DNA of 64,000 bases, taken from assembly GCA_946411385.1 (NCBI GenBank), contig CAMKDV010000010.1, positions 62,001-126,000 of the forward strand, in the 5' to 3' direction. This document shows positions 44,847 through 53,674 of the stretch, piece after piece; position 1 is the stretch's first letter, and each line of letters opens with the position of its first letter. A model generated the notes under the pieces. That model made no database searches. It worked only from the letters and a program-made list of their open reading frames with translations, and was not told the origin of the DNA. Origin of the DNA: an uncultured Bacteroidales bacterium. GTDB taxonomy: Bacteria; Bacteroidota; Bacteroidia; Bacteroidales; Paludibacteraceae. The position numbers and the translations under genes are program-made.

Positions 44847-47800
44847 TTACCTCGTCAGCATGAGCTTGAGGTTGATACCCACGTTGTCCGTATTGATCGG
44901 ATAGGACGTGGAGATGATCGGCGTGGTGCCCTGGTGGTCGTAGTAGAACTGTATGTTGATCTTCTGCGACAGCACGTAGTCCGCACTGATCTTCACGCCA
45001 AACACCTTGTTGCCCGAGCTGGCTTGTGTGATGCCCTCCTCTACCTTACGGAGCAGCGTCTTGATGTTCTTGTAGCTCACGTCCACGTTCAGTTTCAGGT
45101 CGTTGCTCACTTTCTTCTCCGAACGCGGCGTCTTGGTGATGAAGTTGAGGTTCTTGATTGTGTATCCGCCACCTATTACAAACTCGTTGGTGTGACCTTC
45201 CATCAGTTGGATCGAAGTGACGTTCAGCGTGAGGTTGCGCTGCTTGCGGTACTCGGCTTTGATGCTCAGCGAGTTCTTCATCGCGAGGTTCAGTCCGATC
45301 AGCGGCGAGAAGGCCTCGGTGAGGTTCACGCTGCTGATGTCGTATGCAGCCGAGGGCACCGGCGTCTCCGTCTGTACGTCGCGCACGAAGCCGAGCGTCT
45401 TGTCGTTGCCGGCAGCCCCCACCCATGTGGAGTAGGTAGAATAGCCGCCTATGGCATACTTACACGTATAGGCGTGGGTGAGCGTTACAGAGCGGAAATG
45501 ATCGCGCATCCATGGCAGTTTGCCCAGGCCGTCGTAGGTGACGCTCCAGTTGGGCAGTATCTTCAGTATGCCGAGGAAAGGATTGCGGTCGATGGTATTG
45601 ATGTTGCGTCCGGTGTAGGCAGCCAGGAAGGCCGGTACGAGCACGTCGGCCGAGTTGCGGTCCACGGTGCCGTTGTTGCGGCTGTAGGGCCGATTGGCTA
45701 TCACCGTACCGCGCAGGAAGCCTGCATCGGGGTAGACGAGATGGTCGTATTCGCCCTGCACTCGCTGCTGCATCACGTCGCGGTAGGCTACAAAGCGGTC
45801 GTAGACGGCATTGGCGAAATTGTCATCCTGGTTGCCTACGCGCGAGAACGCCGTACCGATAGCCACCTGCGTGATGTTGAACGACCCCGACATGTGTTCC
45901 TGCAGGTCGTCGTAGGAATAGATGATGGAGTTCGATTGCGCCATGTAGCGTTTGCCGTTCACCTGGATCTTCAGTCCGGGCAGCGGTTCGAGGGTGATCT
46001 TGATATCCAGATCGGTGGTCTTCGATTGGGTGGCGGGCTGCACCACGGTGGTGTCACCGCTCAGCCATCCGGCGTTCTTGGCTTTGTCTACAAAGTTGTC
46101 GGGGAAGAAGCCGAAGGCAAAATCGTAGCCCGGCGCGTAGAGGTTACCCACTTTCTGCTGCCCCATGAATCCGGCTTGCGGCTGGAAGCCCGGTACGGTG
46201 ACCGAGGTATTGTCGCGATAGGTTACCTGCACGCGGCGTATCATCGTGCCGACGTAGGCAAACATGTCGCCCGCCACTTGTGCCGGCGTACGCTTGTTCG
46301 GGTCGGTAGAGGTGATCTTGAGCGTGAATACTCCGCCTGCCGCCGATGTCACAACCGCCTTGGTGGTGCCTTCCGGCTGCACTTTTATTTTCGCTTTGCG
46401 CCCGAGGCTGTCGGTGGCTTCTACGTCGAAAGTCTCCGTACCGAGCCTATGGTTGACGGTGAGCGGCTTGCCCGGTTCCAGGGTGACGGTCTCGGTATAC
46501 GTCTTGGGCTTGAAGGCTTTCTGCCTCTGGCGGCCCGTATAGCGTTGCGTCATCGTCTTCCAGTACTTCGATTTGTTGTACAGCGTCTCGAAGTTCAGCG
46601 TACCGTCGGCTTGCCATGAGCGCTGGCCGGTGATGGTGTTGCCCAGGTTGACGTCCTGCTGGGAGGGCTGCGCCGTACGTGCCCAGTTGTACGTGCCGTT
46701 ATACGAAGCGTTGGCGGTGATGAAGTCCAGACCGGGTATCTTGTTGATAGGTACGTTCCACGAGGCGGTGAACACCTGTTGGTAGGTGTAGGGCGAACCG
46801 CCCTTGGCCAGGCTGCGTTGGATGGTGTCCTTCCAGGCCTCGTAATAGTCGTTGGTGAAGCCGTAGTCGCGGATGATCTCGGGCGTATAGTAGCCTTCGT
46901 CCACGGTGGAGTTCATCGCAGTCTGGAAGGAGAACTTCAGGTTGCGGCTCAGGTCGTACTTGAAGTCGAAGTTGCGGCTCCAGGTAAAATCCTTGGAGAA
47001 CGTCAAATCCATTTTGTTGAGCGTGGCATCGGCGTCCTGATTGAAGTCGCGCATCTTCATGTGGGAGAAGCTGCGCTGCATGGCGGTATTGAACGCCCAT
47101 GACTGCGGCAGGTAGTAGATATTGAACTCCTTGACGATTTTCACCTTGTCAACACCTTTCACCTTGCTGAACGGTTCCCACGGCTGCGGATTGAACGAAT
47201 ACGAATAGTTGAATTGTCCGCGCTGCTCGGTTGTACGGTTCAGTTCCAGCTCCGGACTATGTTCGTTCTGATTGTTGTACGATGCCGAGATCGAGAAGTT
47301 AGCGGGGTCGTAGAACATGTCTTTCTTCTTCGAGTGGATGTTCACCTTCATGTTCGTCACGCTGAACGACGTGCTCTCCACTACGGTGTTGCTCATCGTC
47401 TTCACCGAGTCGCGTTCCTCTTTGGTCGTATATTCATTCAACTTCTCTTTGAGTTTGATATCCGTATCCAGCGGATCATAGTCGGGCGAAGTGGTCTGGT
47501 TGGTGTACGCCACGTACAATGGTATCTGCAGCTTGGCTTGTTCGGGGAACAGACGGCCGGCCTCCAGGGCAGCGCTCAGCGACAACTGGTACTGGTTCTC
47601 CATGTTCCTTTGCAGCACGTTGCTCTCGATGCTTCCATAGCCTGCCGTCTCCAACCTTCCCGCTACGTTCAGTTGGGCTATATCGCTCACGGCAAGCGAT
47701 GCGTTGGCCATGGCTGCCACGCCGCCCTGCTCGTTGAACTCGCTCATCCGCAGCTCGTTCACCCATACCTCTGCGCAGCGCTCGCTATGGCTGTTGGCGT

Positions 47801-50800
47801 TGCGTATACCTATCATGATGCATTCCACGCTCTCCAGCGTCGGGTTACCCAGCACGGTGATGCGGTTCTGCGGCTTACCCGAAGCCTCGTCGTACATCAC
47901 GTACGGTATCGTGTTGCCTACATCCGACGTGCCCGCACGCTTGGCTTTGTTCCTTGCCATCTTCGCGTCGGTCAGCACCGAGAACGGGAAGTCGAACATG
48001 TTCTCGCGCGGCCATACCAGGTAGCGATCCGCCTCGCTGTTGTTGTTATAGCTGCCTGCCGGAGTCAGCACCAGAGGTATCTCGTACTCGTAGTAGTTGT
48101 TCTTCAGGTCCGTACCCAACCGGATGAAGCAGCTCAGGTCACCGTCTTTCAGGTCGGCATCTTCAGCTTCCAGCTTCTCGGCATGAACGAACATCTGCAG
48201 GTGTTTGTAGTTACGCATGTCGTACGCGGTGTTCTTGTATACGGCTCTCGCGTCGTTGAAGGGCAGGTTATGTACGCGCAGCACCATCGCCTGCTCGTTC
48301 TGGGCTATCAGCTGTGCCTGTCCCGGATCGGTCTGCCGGCTGATACCCGGAGGCAGTATGTAGTTGATTGGCGACCGGTTGCCGTTCTCCTCGATGTTCA
48401 CGTTCTGTACGTCCATCAGTGCCGAACCCGACGGCGACGGCTCGTTGTAGTTCTTCGTACGCTCATTACGGTACAAGCCCTGGTTGTAGTTGCGCCATTC
48501 GCCGCGAACCAGATCCAGGCTGCCGAATCGCAGGTGCATCTCGCGCTCGCTGCCCGTCAGGTACAAGCGCGCAAAGCGTATCGACTTGAAGTTGCGGATC
48601 GTTCCTACCCGCTTCACGTCGTTGCTCTTCAATGGTATCTTGAACTGATACCAGGTCACCGTCTCCGTCTGACCGTTGCGCAGCGTGACGTTCGTCGTTA
48701 GTTTTTCCACGATGTACTGCAATCCTACCTGCATGTCGGCTTCGCGCAGACTGACGTGGTACTCAAAGAACTTCTCGTACTCGTTCAGCGTATTGTCGTT
48801 GTTGATATCTTCTATATCCGGCTGCAAGGTGGCGGCGGTGCCATAGCCGTCGGTGCTCCTGTCCGTCTCGGGCGAGTTGCCTTCCGTACCGTTATAGTGA
48901 CGGTAGCGGTCCACGATGCTCACCTGGTCGCGGTCGTAATCGCTACCGCGGTAGTAGTGGTAGTTGTCGCCTGCGGGGTCATGAGCGGGTGAGTACGGAT
49001 CAGCCAGCCATGCCTGCCATACATCAGGCGTCACGCGGGCTTGCAGGGCATCCACGTAATCCTTGTACGGATGTGTGCCGTTGTATTCGAATGCCAACTC
49101 CTGCTCCGTGCTCAAGCCGTCCAGACCCACGTCCTGTTTCTCGCGCGAACCGCTCTCGTTCGAGAAGGCTACCACGGTACTCGTCGTCTTCGATACCCTG
49201 CCCCAGATGGTCTTCTCCGTATCGTCGGTCTCGTTCACCGGCAAACCGTGCTCAAACGATTTCTTGCCGTCTTTCAATATATCTTCGCTGATGTCACCCA
49301 AGTCGATGTACAGGTCTCCCTCGTAGCCGTTGGGGTTGGTCAGTTTGGGGTCGAGCAGCCAGAACGATATATATTCGATGTTGGCTTTCTCAAAGTCGGT
49401 ATTATCCAGCCGGCGCATGATACCTGCCCAACGCTGCTTGGGGTTGGTCAGTTTGCCGTCCGAGCCTATCTCGCTCGCGCAGATGTTGTACGGTCCGCGC
49501 TCGTCGGGGTAGAAGCTCAGGTTAAGCGTGGCTATCTTCGGATCTTCGTTGGCGAGTGTCTCGCGGTTAGGGAACAGCTCCTGTTCGTATACGATACGCG
49601 TACGCTGGTCGCTCAGGGCATTCACGTCGTCCTTGATATGTTGCGGCGTGTTGCTCTGCGGATAGCCGAAGATCGGGTCGGGCGTGTACCATGATATCCA
49701 GGCCCTGTTCTTGCCGTACTGGATATCGTTGTTGTAGTTGTATTCGGGGAACTTGTCATCGTTGCGCGGCGTCGACGCCAATCGCCAGTAACTCGGATAG
49801 TGAATGTCTATCTCGGTCATCGTCTGCTCAAAGTCGTCGATATACGCCGTACCTACCCTGCCTACGTCTTTCGTATGGCCGGGTATGAGGTGTGCAAACT
49901 CCGCATTGATCGAGAAACTCGACGGCTGCGTAGCCGTTATCCAAGGCACTTTGTCTATCGCGTTCGTCAGCCATTGCAGGTCGGTCTTCCATGCGCCGTT
50001 CACACCCCAGATGGTGTTAGCCAGCGGCTCGCTGCCCGTAGTCACTTTCGTGGTCAGCGGACGCTCGCGCAGGTGCATGATCGTTCCGCCTATCATCAGG
50101 TCTTTGGTAAACGCATATTCCGCATGTAGTCCGAACAGGCTCTTCCTCTGCATCGAGAAGGTGGCTTGGTTCTCCAGTTTCACATCCACTTTCGTGCCGC
50201 TCTCTATGATGCTCTGGTTCAGGATCGTCACCGTTCCCATCGTGTAGTCCACCGTATAATCCACGTTCTCTACCAGCTTGGCGCCGCCCGCCGTCACCGT
50301 CACACTACCGCGCGGCACGTTCATCGCGTTCAATCGGATCTCGCTGCCCGACGAGCCTTTCAGCTTACCCATCAGCTTGAACTTGTTCTTCTCCGTCATC
50401 TCCTGCGCATTCACCAGCGTCGAGTCGTACAGTTCCTGGAAGATATATCTGTCCGCTATCGCATCATCGGCTATCGCGCTTTTCAGGAACGATCCGAACG
50501 GCTCCAGTACAGGGAAGATGATTCGTCCGCTCGACGATAGTGCCGTGTAGCCCTCTACGTAGTCGAACTTGCCGTCAGGCGAGGCATTGTTACGGCTGTC
50601 CAACCTATCCAGACGCATCACGCGCAGCAGCTGCTTGCCCTTGATCACGCTCTCCGGCAGGTATTGCAGCTCCGTGCCCACGCTGTCGTTGCGGTACATC
50701 ACGTATAGCTCAAACTTGTCGCTCGTCATCGAGGTCACGCCCAGCGAATAGATGTTCTTCATCATCAGGTCCCATGTGCCGCGGCCTTTCTGCTTCGGGG

Positions 50801-52274
50801 CGTTGTTGCTGCCTTTCAGCATCTTCAATATCAGCGCGGGAGCTTTCTGGCCCGTCAGCGTCGAGTCGGCGCCTATCTTGTCCGTCGAGAACTCACCTAC
50901 CTGATATACCTTGCCGCCGTACGTATATTCGTACGCCACCGCCAGCACCTCGTCCTGGTTCAGTGCGCTCTTGAGCGAGATGTAGCCCAATGCTGCGTTC
51001 AGCGTATATTCGGTGCTGCTCAACAGGCGTGCCGACTCCAGTTTCTCGTAATCCTCGCCGCCTATCAGGTCGGGATAAGCGCTCTGCAGCACCGAGGTCA
51101 TCTGCTGTATGTCGCGTACGCCGGGCACGCTCAGCACATTGTCGTACTCCGTGTTGGCTTTGTTCGTCGGCATCGGGTATCGCGCGTCGGCGCTCCATTG
51201 CGGCACGCCGTTGGTGCGCAGACTGATATGCTGTGCATCATGCTCGCCCAAGTCGCTCAGCGCCAGGATGTTCCTCGCCTGGTCGTACGAACCGCGCTTG
51301 TTCGTTATCCATACCTCTATACGGTTGATCGTCACGCCGCCGGCTACGTACGGCAGACTCATCATCGCGTTCTCATAGTTGTCGCGGAAGTAGTAGTTCA
51401 GGAAGAAGTGGCGGTTCTCGTCATAGTCGGCTATGCCCACCTCAAATTTCGTCATCTGAGCGCCGCCCTGACTGCTCACGCTCTGGCTCTCCGAGTTCTG
51501 CTGCGAGATAAGGCCCTGAATCTTCAGCTTGCCGAACTGCAACCCCACTTTCACGCCGAACAACGCTTGCGTTCCGCGTATCAGCGTGCTGTTCAGGTCC
51601 ATCGTCACGTTACCCGCCTCTATGCTCTGGATGATATCATCCTCCTTGCCTTTGTAGCCCAGTTTCAGGTTCTGCTGGTCAAAACTGAACGACGCTTCCG
51701 TGTTGTAGTTCAGCGAGAAGTTCAGCTTGTCGCCTACCTTACCCGTCACCGACGCCTGTATCTTCTCGTCAAAGTCGAAGATATTGTTGTTGCGCGAACG
51801 CTCCGTCAGCGAGGGGTTGTCGATGTATTGATGCTTGAATCCGAACAGCAGCTCCGCACTTCCCTGCATCTTCACCTGCACGCCGCCCGGGCCAAACACC
51901 TTGTCTGCCGGACCGATGTTAAACTTCATGTCCGTGATGTCGAACTTCTTCTCGTTGTCGTGCTCCACCTCGCTGATCTTCTGCTTCCAGTAGCGGTTCA
52001 TCTGCTCACGCTCGCTGTACTGCATGTATTCGTCTTGCGTCAGCATGTACGGCGTGGCTACATCCACGTCGCCTATCTTCGTGTGGATCACATAGTAGCC
52101 GCTCTCGGGGTGGTACTCCACCTCGGTCGTCTGCGTGTCGGCAAAGGTCATCGTGCCGCGGATAGCGGTATCCGCGGCTGCTTCCATCGGCTCCTCAGTC
52201 ACCTCCTGACCCCATGCCTGACTGCCGGCGCATAGCGCCAGCAGAAAAAGTATATATAGGATTTTACTCTTCAA
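44847..52274 (-). CDS. sprA: T9SS outer-membrane translocon SprA (Sov)
   Basis: A 2475-residue giant beta-barrel, the channel through which T9SS cargo crosses the outer membrane. It starts with a signal peptide (KILYILFLLALCAGSQAWG). SprA-type segments follow: QVKMQGSAELLFGFKHQYID, GKVGDKLNFSLNYNTEASFS, TLIRGTQALFGVKVGLQFGK, SLPYVAGGVTINRIEVWITN. Later come GYISLKSALNQDEVLAVAYEY and IEYISFWLLDPKLTNPNGYE. The C-terminal strands include GGYTIKNLNFITK and VGINLKLMLTR. Length fits the family (about 2400-2500). It lies 32 bp after ruvA and is probably expressed from the ruvA promoter. It is the only clear T9SS core gene here. Confidence 0.96.
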   Translation of the reverse strand: MKSKILYILFLLALCAGSQAWGQEVTEEPMEAAADTAIRGTMTFADTQTTEVEYHPESGYYVIHTKIGDVDVATPYMLTQDEYMQYSEREQMNRYWKQKISEVEHDNEKKFDITDMKFNIGPADKVFGPGGVQVKMQGSAELLFGFKHQYIDNPSLTERSRNNNIFDFDEKIQASVTGKVGDKLNFSLNYNTEASFSFDQQNLKLGYKGKEDDIIQSIEAGNVTMDLNSTLIRGTQALFGVKVGLQFGKLKIQGLISQQNSESQSVSSQGGAQMTKFEVGIADYDENRHFFLNYYFRDNYENAMMSLPYVAGGVTINRIEVWITNKRGSYDQARNILALSDLGEHDAQHISLRTNGVPQWSADARYPMPTNKANTEYDNVLSVPGVRDIQQMTSVLQSAYPDLIGGEDYEKLESARLLSSTEYTLNAALGYISLKSALNQDEVLAVAYEYTYGGKVYQVGEFSTDKIGADSTLTGQKAPALILKMLKGSNNAPKQKGRGTWDLMMKNIYSLGVTSMTSDKFELYVMYRNDSVGTELQYLPESVIKGKQLLRVMRLDRLDSRNNASPDGKFDYVEGYTALSSSGRIIFPVLEPFGSFLKSAIADDAIADRYIFQELYDSTLVNAQEMTEKNKFKLMGKLKGSSGSEIRLNAMNVPRGSVTVTAGGAKLVENVDYTVDYTMGTVTILNQSIIESGTKVDVKLENQATFSMQRKSLFGLHAEYAFTKDLMIGGTIMHLRERPLTTKVTTGSEPLANTIWGVNGAWKTDLQWLTNAIDKVPWITATQPSSFSINAEFAHLIPGHTKDVGRVGTAYIDDFEQTMTEIDIHYPSYWRLASTPRNDDKFPEYNYNNDIQYGKNRAWISWYTPDPIFGYPQSNTPQHIKDDVNALSDQRTRIVYEQELFPNRETLANEDPKIATLNLSFYPDERGPYNICASEIGSDGKLTNPKQRWAGIMRRLDNTDFEKANIEYISFWLLDPKLTNPNGYEGDLYIDLGDISEDILKDGKKSFEHGLPVNETDDTEKTIWGRVSKTTSTVVAFSNESGSREKQDVGLDGLSTEQELAFEYNGTHPYKDYVDALQARVTPDVWQAWLADPYSPAHDPAGDNYHYYRGSDYDRDQVSIVDRYRHYNGTEGNSPETDRSTDGYGTAATLQPDIEDINNDNTLNEYEKFFEYHVSLREADMQVGLQYIVEKLTTNVTLRNGQTETVTWYQFKIPLKSNDVKRVGTIRNFKSIRFARLYLTGSEREMHLRFGSLDLVRGEWRNYNQGLYRNERTKNYNEPSPSGSALMDVQNVNIEENGNRSPINYILPPGISRQTDPGQAQLIAQNEQAMVLRVHNLPFNDARAVYKNTAYDMRNYKHLQMFVHAEKLEAEDADLKDGDLSCFIRLGTDLKNNYYEYEIPLVLTPAGSYNNNSEADRYLVWPRENMFDFPFSVLTDAKMARNKAKRAGTSDVGNTIPYVMYDEASGKPQNRITVLGNPTLESVECIMIGIRNANSHSERCAEVWVNELRMSEFNEQGGVAAMANASLAVSDIAQLNVAGRLETAGYGSIESNVLQRNMENQYQLSLSAALEAGRLFPEQAKLQIPLYVAYTNQTTSPDYDPLDTDIKLKEKLNEYTTKEERDSVKTMSNTVVESTSFSVTNMKVNIHSKKKDMFYDPANFSISASYNNQNEHSPELELNRTTEQRGQFNYSYSFNPQPWEPFSKVKGVDKVKIVKEFNIYYLPQSWAFNTAMQRSFSHMKMRDFNQDADATLNKMDLTFSKDFTWSRNFDFKYDLSRNLKFSFQTAMNSTVDEGYYTPEIIRDYGFTNDYYEAWKDTIQRSLAKGGSPYTYQQVFTASWNVPINKIPGLDFITANASYNGTYNWARTAQPSQQDVNLGNTITGQRSWQADGTLNFETLYNKSKYWKTMTQRYTGRQRQKAFKPKTYTETVTLEPGKPLTVNHRLGTETFDVEATDSLGRKAKIKVQPEGTTKAVVTSAAGGVFTLKITSTDPNKRTPAQVAGDMFAYVGTMIRRVQVTYRDNTSVTVPGFQPQAGFMGQQKVGNLYAPGYDFAFGFFPDNFVDKAKNAGWLSGDTTVVQPATQSKTTDLDIKITLEPLPGLKIQVNGKRYMAQSNSIIYSYDDLQEHMSGSFNITQVAIGTAFSRVGNQDDNFANAVYDRFVAYRDVMQQRVQGEYDHLVYPDAGFLRGTVIANRPYSRNNGTVDRNSADVLVPAFLAAYTGRNINTIDRNPFLGILKILPNWSVTYDGLGKLPWMRDHFRSVTLTHAYTCKYAIGGYSTYSTWVGAAGNDKTLGFVRDVQTETPVPSAAYDISSVNLTEAFSPLIGLNLAMKNSLSIKAEYRKQRNLTLNVTSIQLMEGHTNEFVIGGGYTIKNLNFITKTPRSEKKVSNDLKLNVDVSYKNIKTLLRKVEEGITQASSGNKVFGVKISADYVLSQKINIQFYYDHQGTTPIISTSYPINTDNVGINLKLMLTR

Positions 52275-52306
52275 TCTTTTCGGGATAATTTTTGGTAATT
52301 GTTGAC

Positions 52307-52954
52307 TTACAACAACTTCAATGCTTGGCGGATAACCTGCTCCACCGTCGCGTTCGGTTCTTGCTTCAGGATCTTGTCTGCCACTTTCGCGCTCGCGGCC
52401 GCAGCAAATCCAAGCATCGTCAGCGCACTCACTGCCTCCGTCTTCACCTCGCTGTCGGGCACCTCAGGCTCTTCCTCGAATGTCAGCACACCTGCCGGCG
52501 TGCCCAGATCCACTTTCAGCACTTTGTCCTTCAGATCCACTATGATGCGCTGTGCCGTCTTCGGCCCCAAACCTTTTATCGAACTCAGCGCTTTCACATT
52601 GGCGGTAGCTATTATCTGCCTTACATCGTTGGCGGCAAAAGCCGACAGGATCAGCCGTGCCGTGTTGCCGCCTATGCCGCTCACCGTCATCAGCATCTCA
52701 AACAGCGCACGCTCGCCTTTCGTCGGAAAGCCGTACATCTCGTGCGTATCCTCACGGATGATCTCCGTGCAGTACAGCCGTACCTGCTCGCCGTGCTTGG
52801 CAATGTTGCCGCTATTGTCCGTGCCGCGCTCCTTGCCCGATAGCTGGGTGAACGTCGTCAGCGTGATGTTGATTGCATAGCCTACACCCGCTGCCTCTAC
52901 CACCGCCAGCGTCGGACTTAGTTCCGTCAATTCTCCGTATATGTATTCAATCAT
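52307..52954 (-). CDS. ruvA: Holliday junction DNA helicase subunit RuvA
   Basis: A 215-residue protein that binds Holliday junctions as a tetramer and loads RuvB. It has the N-terminal OB fold (MIEYIYGELTELSPTLAVVE), helix-hairpin-helix motifs (ERALFEMLMTVSGIGGNTAR and ALSSIKGLGPKTAQRIIVDL) and the C-terminal RuvB-contact domain ending VEQVIRQALKLL. The ATG at 52954 begins the conserved OB fold; the longer frame upstream runs through low-complexity leader DNA. RuvB and RuvC are not nearby. Confidence 0.95.
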   Translation of the reverse strand: MIEYIYGELTELSPTLAVVEAAGVGYAINITLTTFTQLSGKERGTDNSGNIAKHGEQVRLYCTEIIREDTHEMYGFPTKGERALFEMLMTVSGIGGNTARLILSAFAANDVRQIIATANVKALSSIKGLGPKTAQRIIVDLKDKVLKVDLGTPAGVLTFEEEPEVPDSEVKTEAVSALTMLGFAAAASAKVADKILKQEPNATVEQVIRQALKLL

Positions 52955-53012
52955 ATTTCCTTTATTCTTTTTGTTTGTCTTTATCCCGTACACACTACGC
53001 GATACGCATTCG

Positions 53013-53044
53013 CGCACAAGCGCACGAGCGTACAAGCACGCAAA
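53013..53044. repeat. Octad repeats in the ruvA leader
   Basis: CGCACAAG, CGCACGAG, CGTACAAG and a weaker CACGCAAA stand in a row between the predicted ruvA promoter and start codon, within a leader of about 90 nt. They are GC-richer than the other short repeats. Confidence 0.7.
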
Positions 53045-53051
53045 AAGCCTA

Positions 53052-53083
53052 CAAAGTTACGAAAAAAAATACACATTTGCAAA
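53052..53083 (-). promoter_or_regulatory. Promoter of ruvA-sprA
   Basis: On the minus strand TAACTTTG (53052-53059) is the -7 box and TTTG (53080-53083) the -33 box, 20 nt apart. The predicted start near 53045 leaves a leader of about 90 nt to the ATG at 52954. Confidence 0.75.
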
Positions 53084-53103
53084 TTTTTCTCGAAAAAAAT
53101 CGC

Positions 53104-53301
53104 ATTTGCAAAGCAAAAAGAAATTTTATGCTAAATGTATTTGCGCAGCAAAAAGAAATTTTATGCTAAATGTATTTGCGCAGCAAAAAGAAATTTATGC
53201 TAAATGTATTTGCAAAGCAAAAAGAAATTTTATGCTAAATGTATTTGCGCAGCAAAAAGAAATTTTATGCTAAATGTATTTGCGCAGCAAAAAGAAATTT
53301 T
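53104..53301. repeat. 35-bp tandem array, five full copies and one partial
   Basis: Copies begin at 53104, 53139, 53174, 53208, 53243 and 53278. Each reads ATTTGC, a variable AAAG or GCAG, then CAAAAAGAAATTTTATGC and TAAATGT. Copy 3 has lost one T. The variable block runs AAAG, GCAG, GCAG, AAAG, GCAG, GCAG, so the array looks like a duplicated set of three. AGCA...TGCT within each copy forms an imperfect inverted repeat. There are no spacers, so it is not CRISPR, and 35 is not a multiple of 3, so it is not coding. It ends about 20 bp upstream of the ruvA -33 box. Confidence 0.95.
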
Positions 53302-53354
53302 TCTTTGAAAAAACTACAGCTTAAATGTCTATCTGTCTTTTTTCAGGATTAGAC

Positions 53355-53378
53355 TGTCCATTTGTCCATTTGTCCATT
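53355..53378. repeat. Three TGTCCATT octads
   Basis: TGTCCATT three times in a row. The core TGTCCAT is the reverse complement of ATGGACA in the array at 53451-53483, so the two can pair as an inverted repeat with about 70 bp between them. Confidence 0.85.
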
Positions 53379-53450
53379 TCTGTATTAACGCCATGTAGTA
53401 ATAGTCTTATAACCAACGCAATGCAAGCATAGTCACGCCTCTCGCATTTT

Positions 53451-53483
53451 GGACAATATGGACAATATGGACAGTTTGGACAC
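53451..53483. repeat. GGACAATAT nonamer repeats
   Basis: GGACAATAT twice, then GGACAGTTT and GGACAC, with a 9-bp step. This is the inverted partner of the octads at 53355-53378. The remaining DNA to 53650 shows no gene, and nothing else was recognised in it. Confidence 0.8.
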
Positions 53484-53650
53484 TAAATATTTTGTCTGTT
53501 AGGTCGGATGGTATCCGGCAGCTCATCCACTACGGGGCAATTACCTATCTTTATCGGGTTATCCTAGACCATTGACAGGGTTTTCACAGGATCATCTCAT
53601 TATCATTCCATAATCCCGTAACAACTTAATAACATCAAAGAAAAATGTAT

Positions 53651-53674
53651 GGCACTCTGGCACTCTGGCACTCT
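53651..53674. repeat. Three GGCACTCT octads at the channel gene end
   Basis: Three perfect GGCACTCT units. The last two bases belong to the stop codon of the minus-strand channel gene (stop at 53673-53675). Confidence 0.85.

Noticed and set aside
44934..46619. Long open frame (561 codons) on the plus strand opposite sprA
   Set aside because: It is antisense to a clear SprA coding sequence, has a composition expected of a reverse-complement frame (rich in Arg, Val, His), and shows no domain.
52307..53035. Longer start (53035) for RuvA
   Set aside because: The extra 27 residues come from octad-repeat leader DNA and precede the conserved OB-fold start at 52954.
53104..53301. CRISPR-like look of the 35-bp repeats
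   Set aside because: The copies abut with no unique spacers, and no cas genes are present; it is a simple tandem array.
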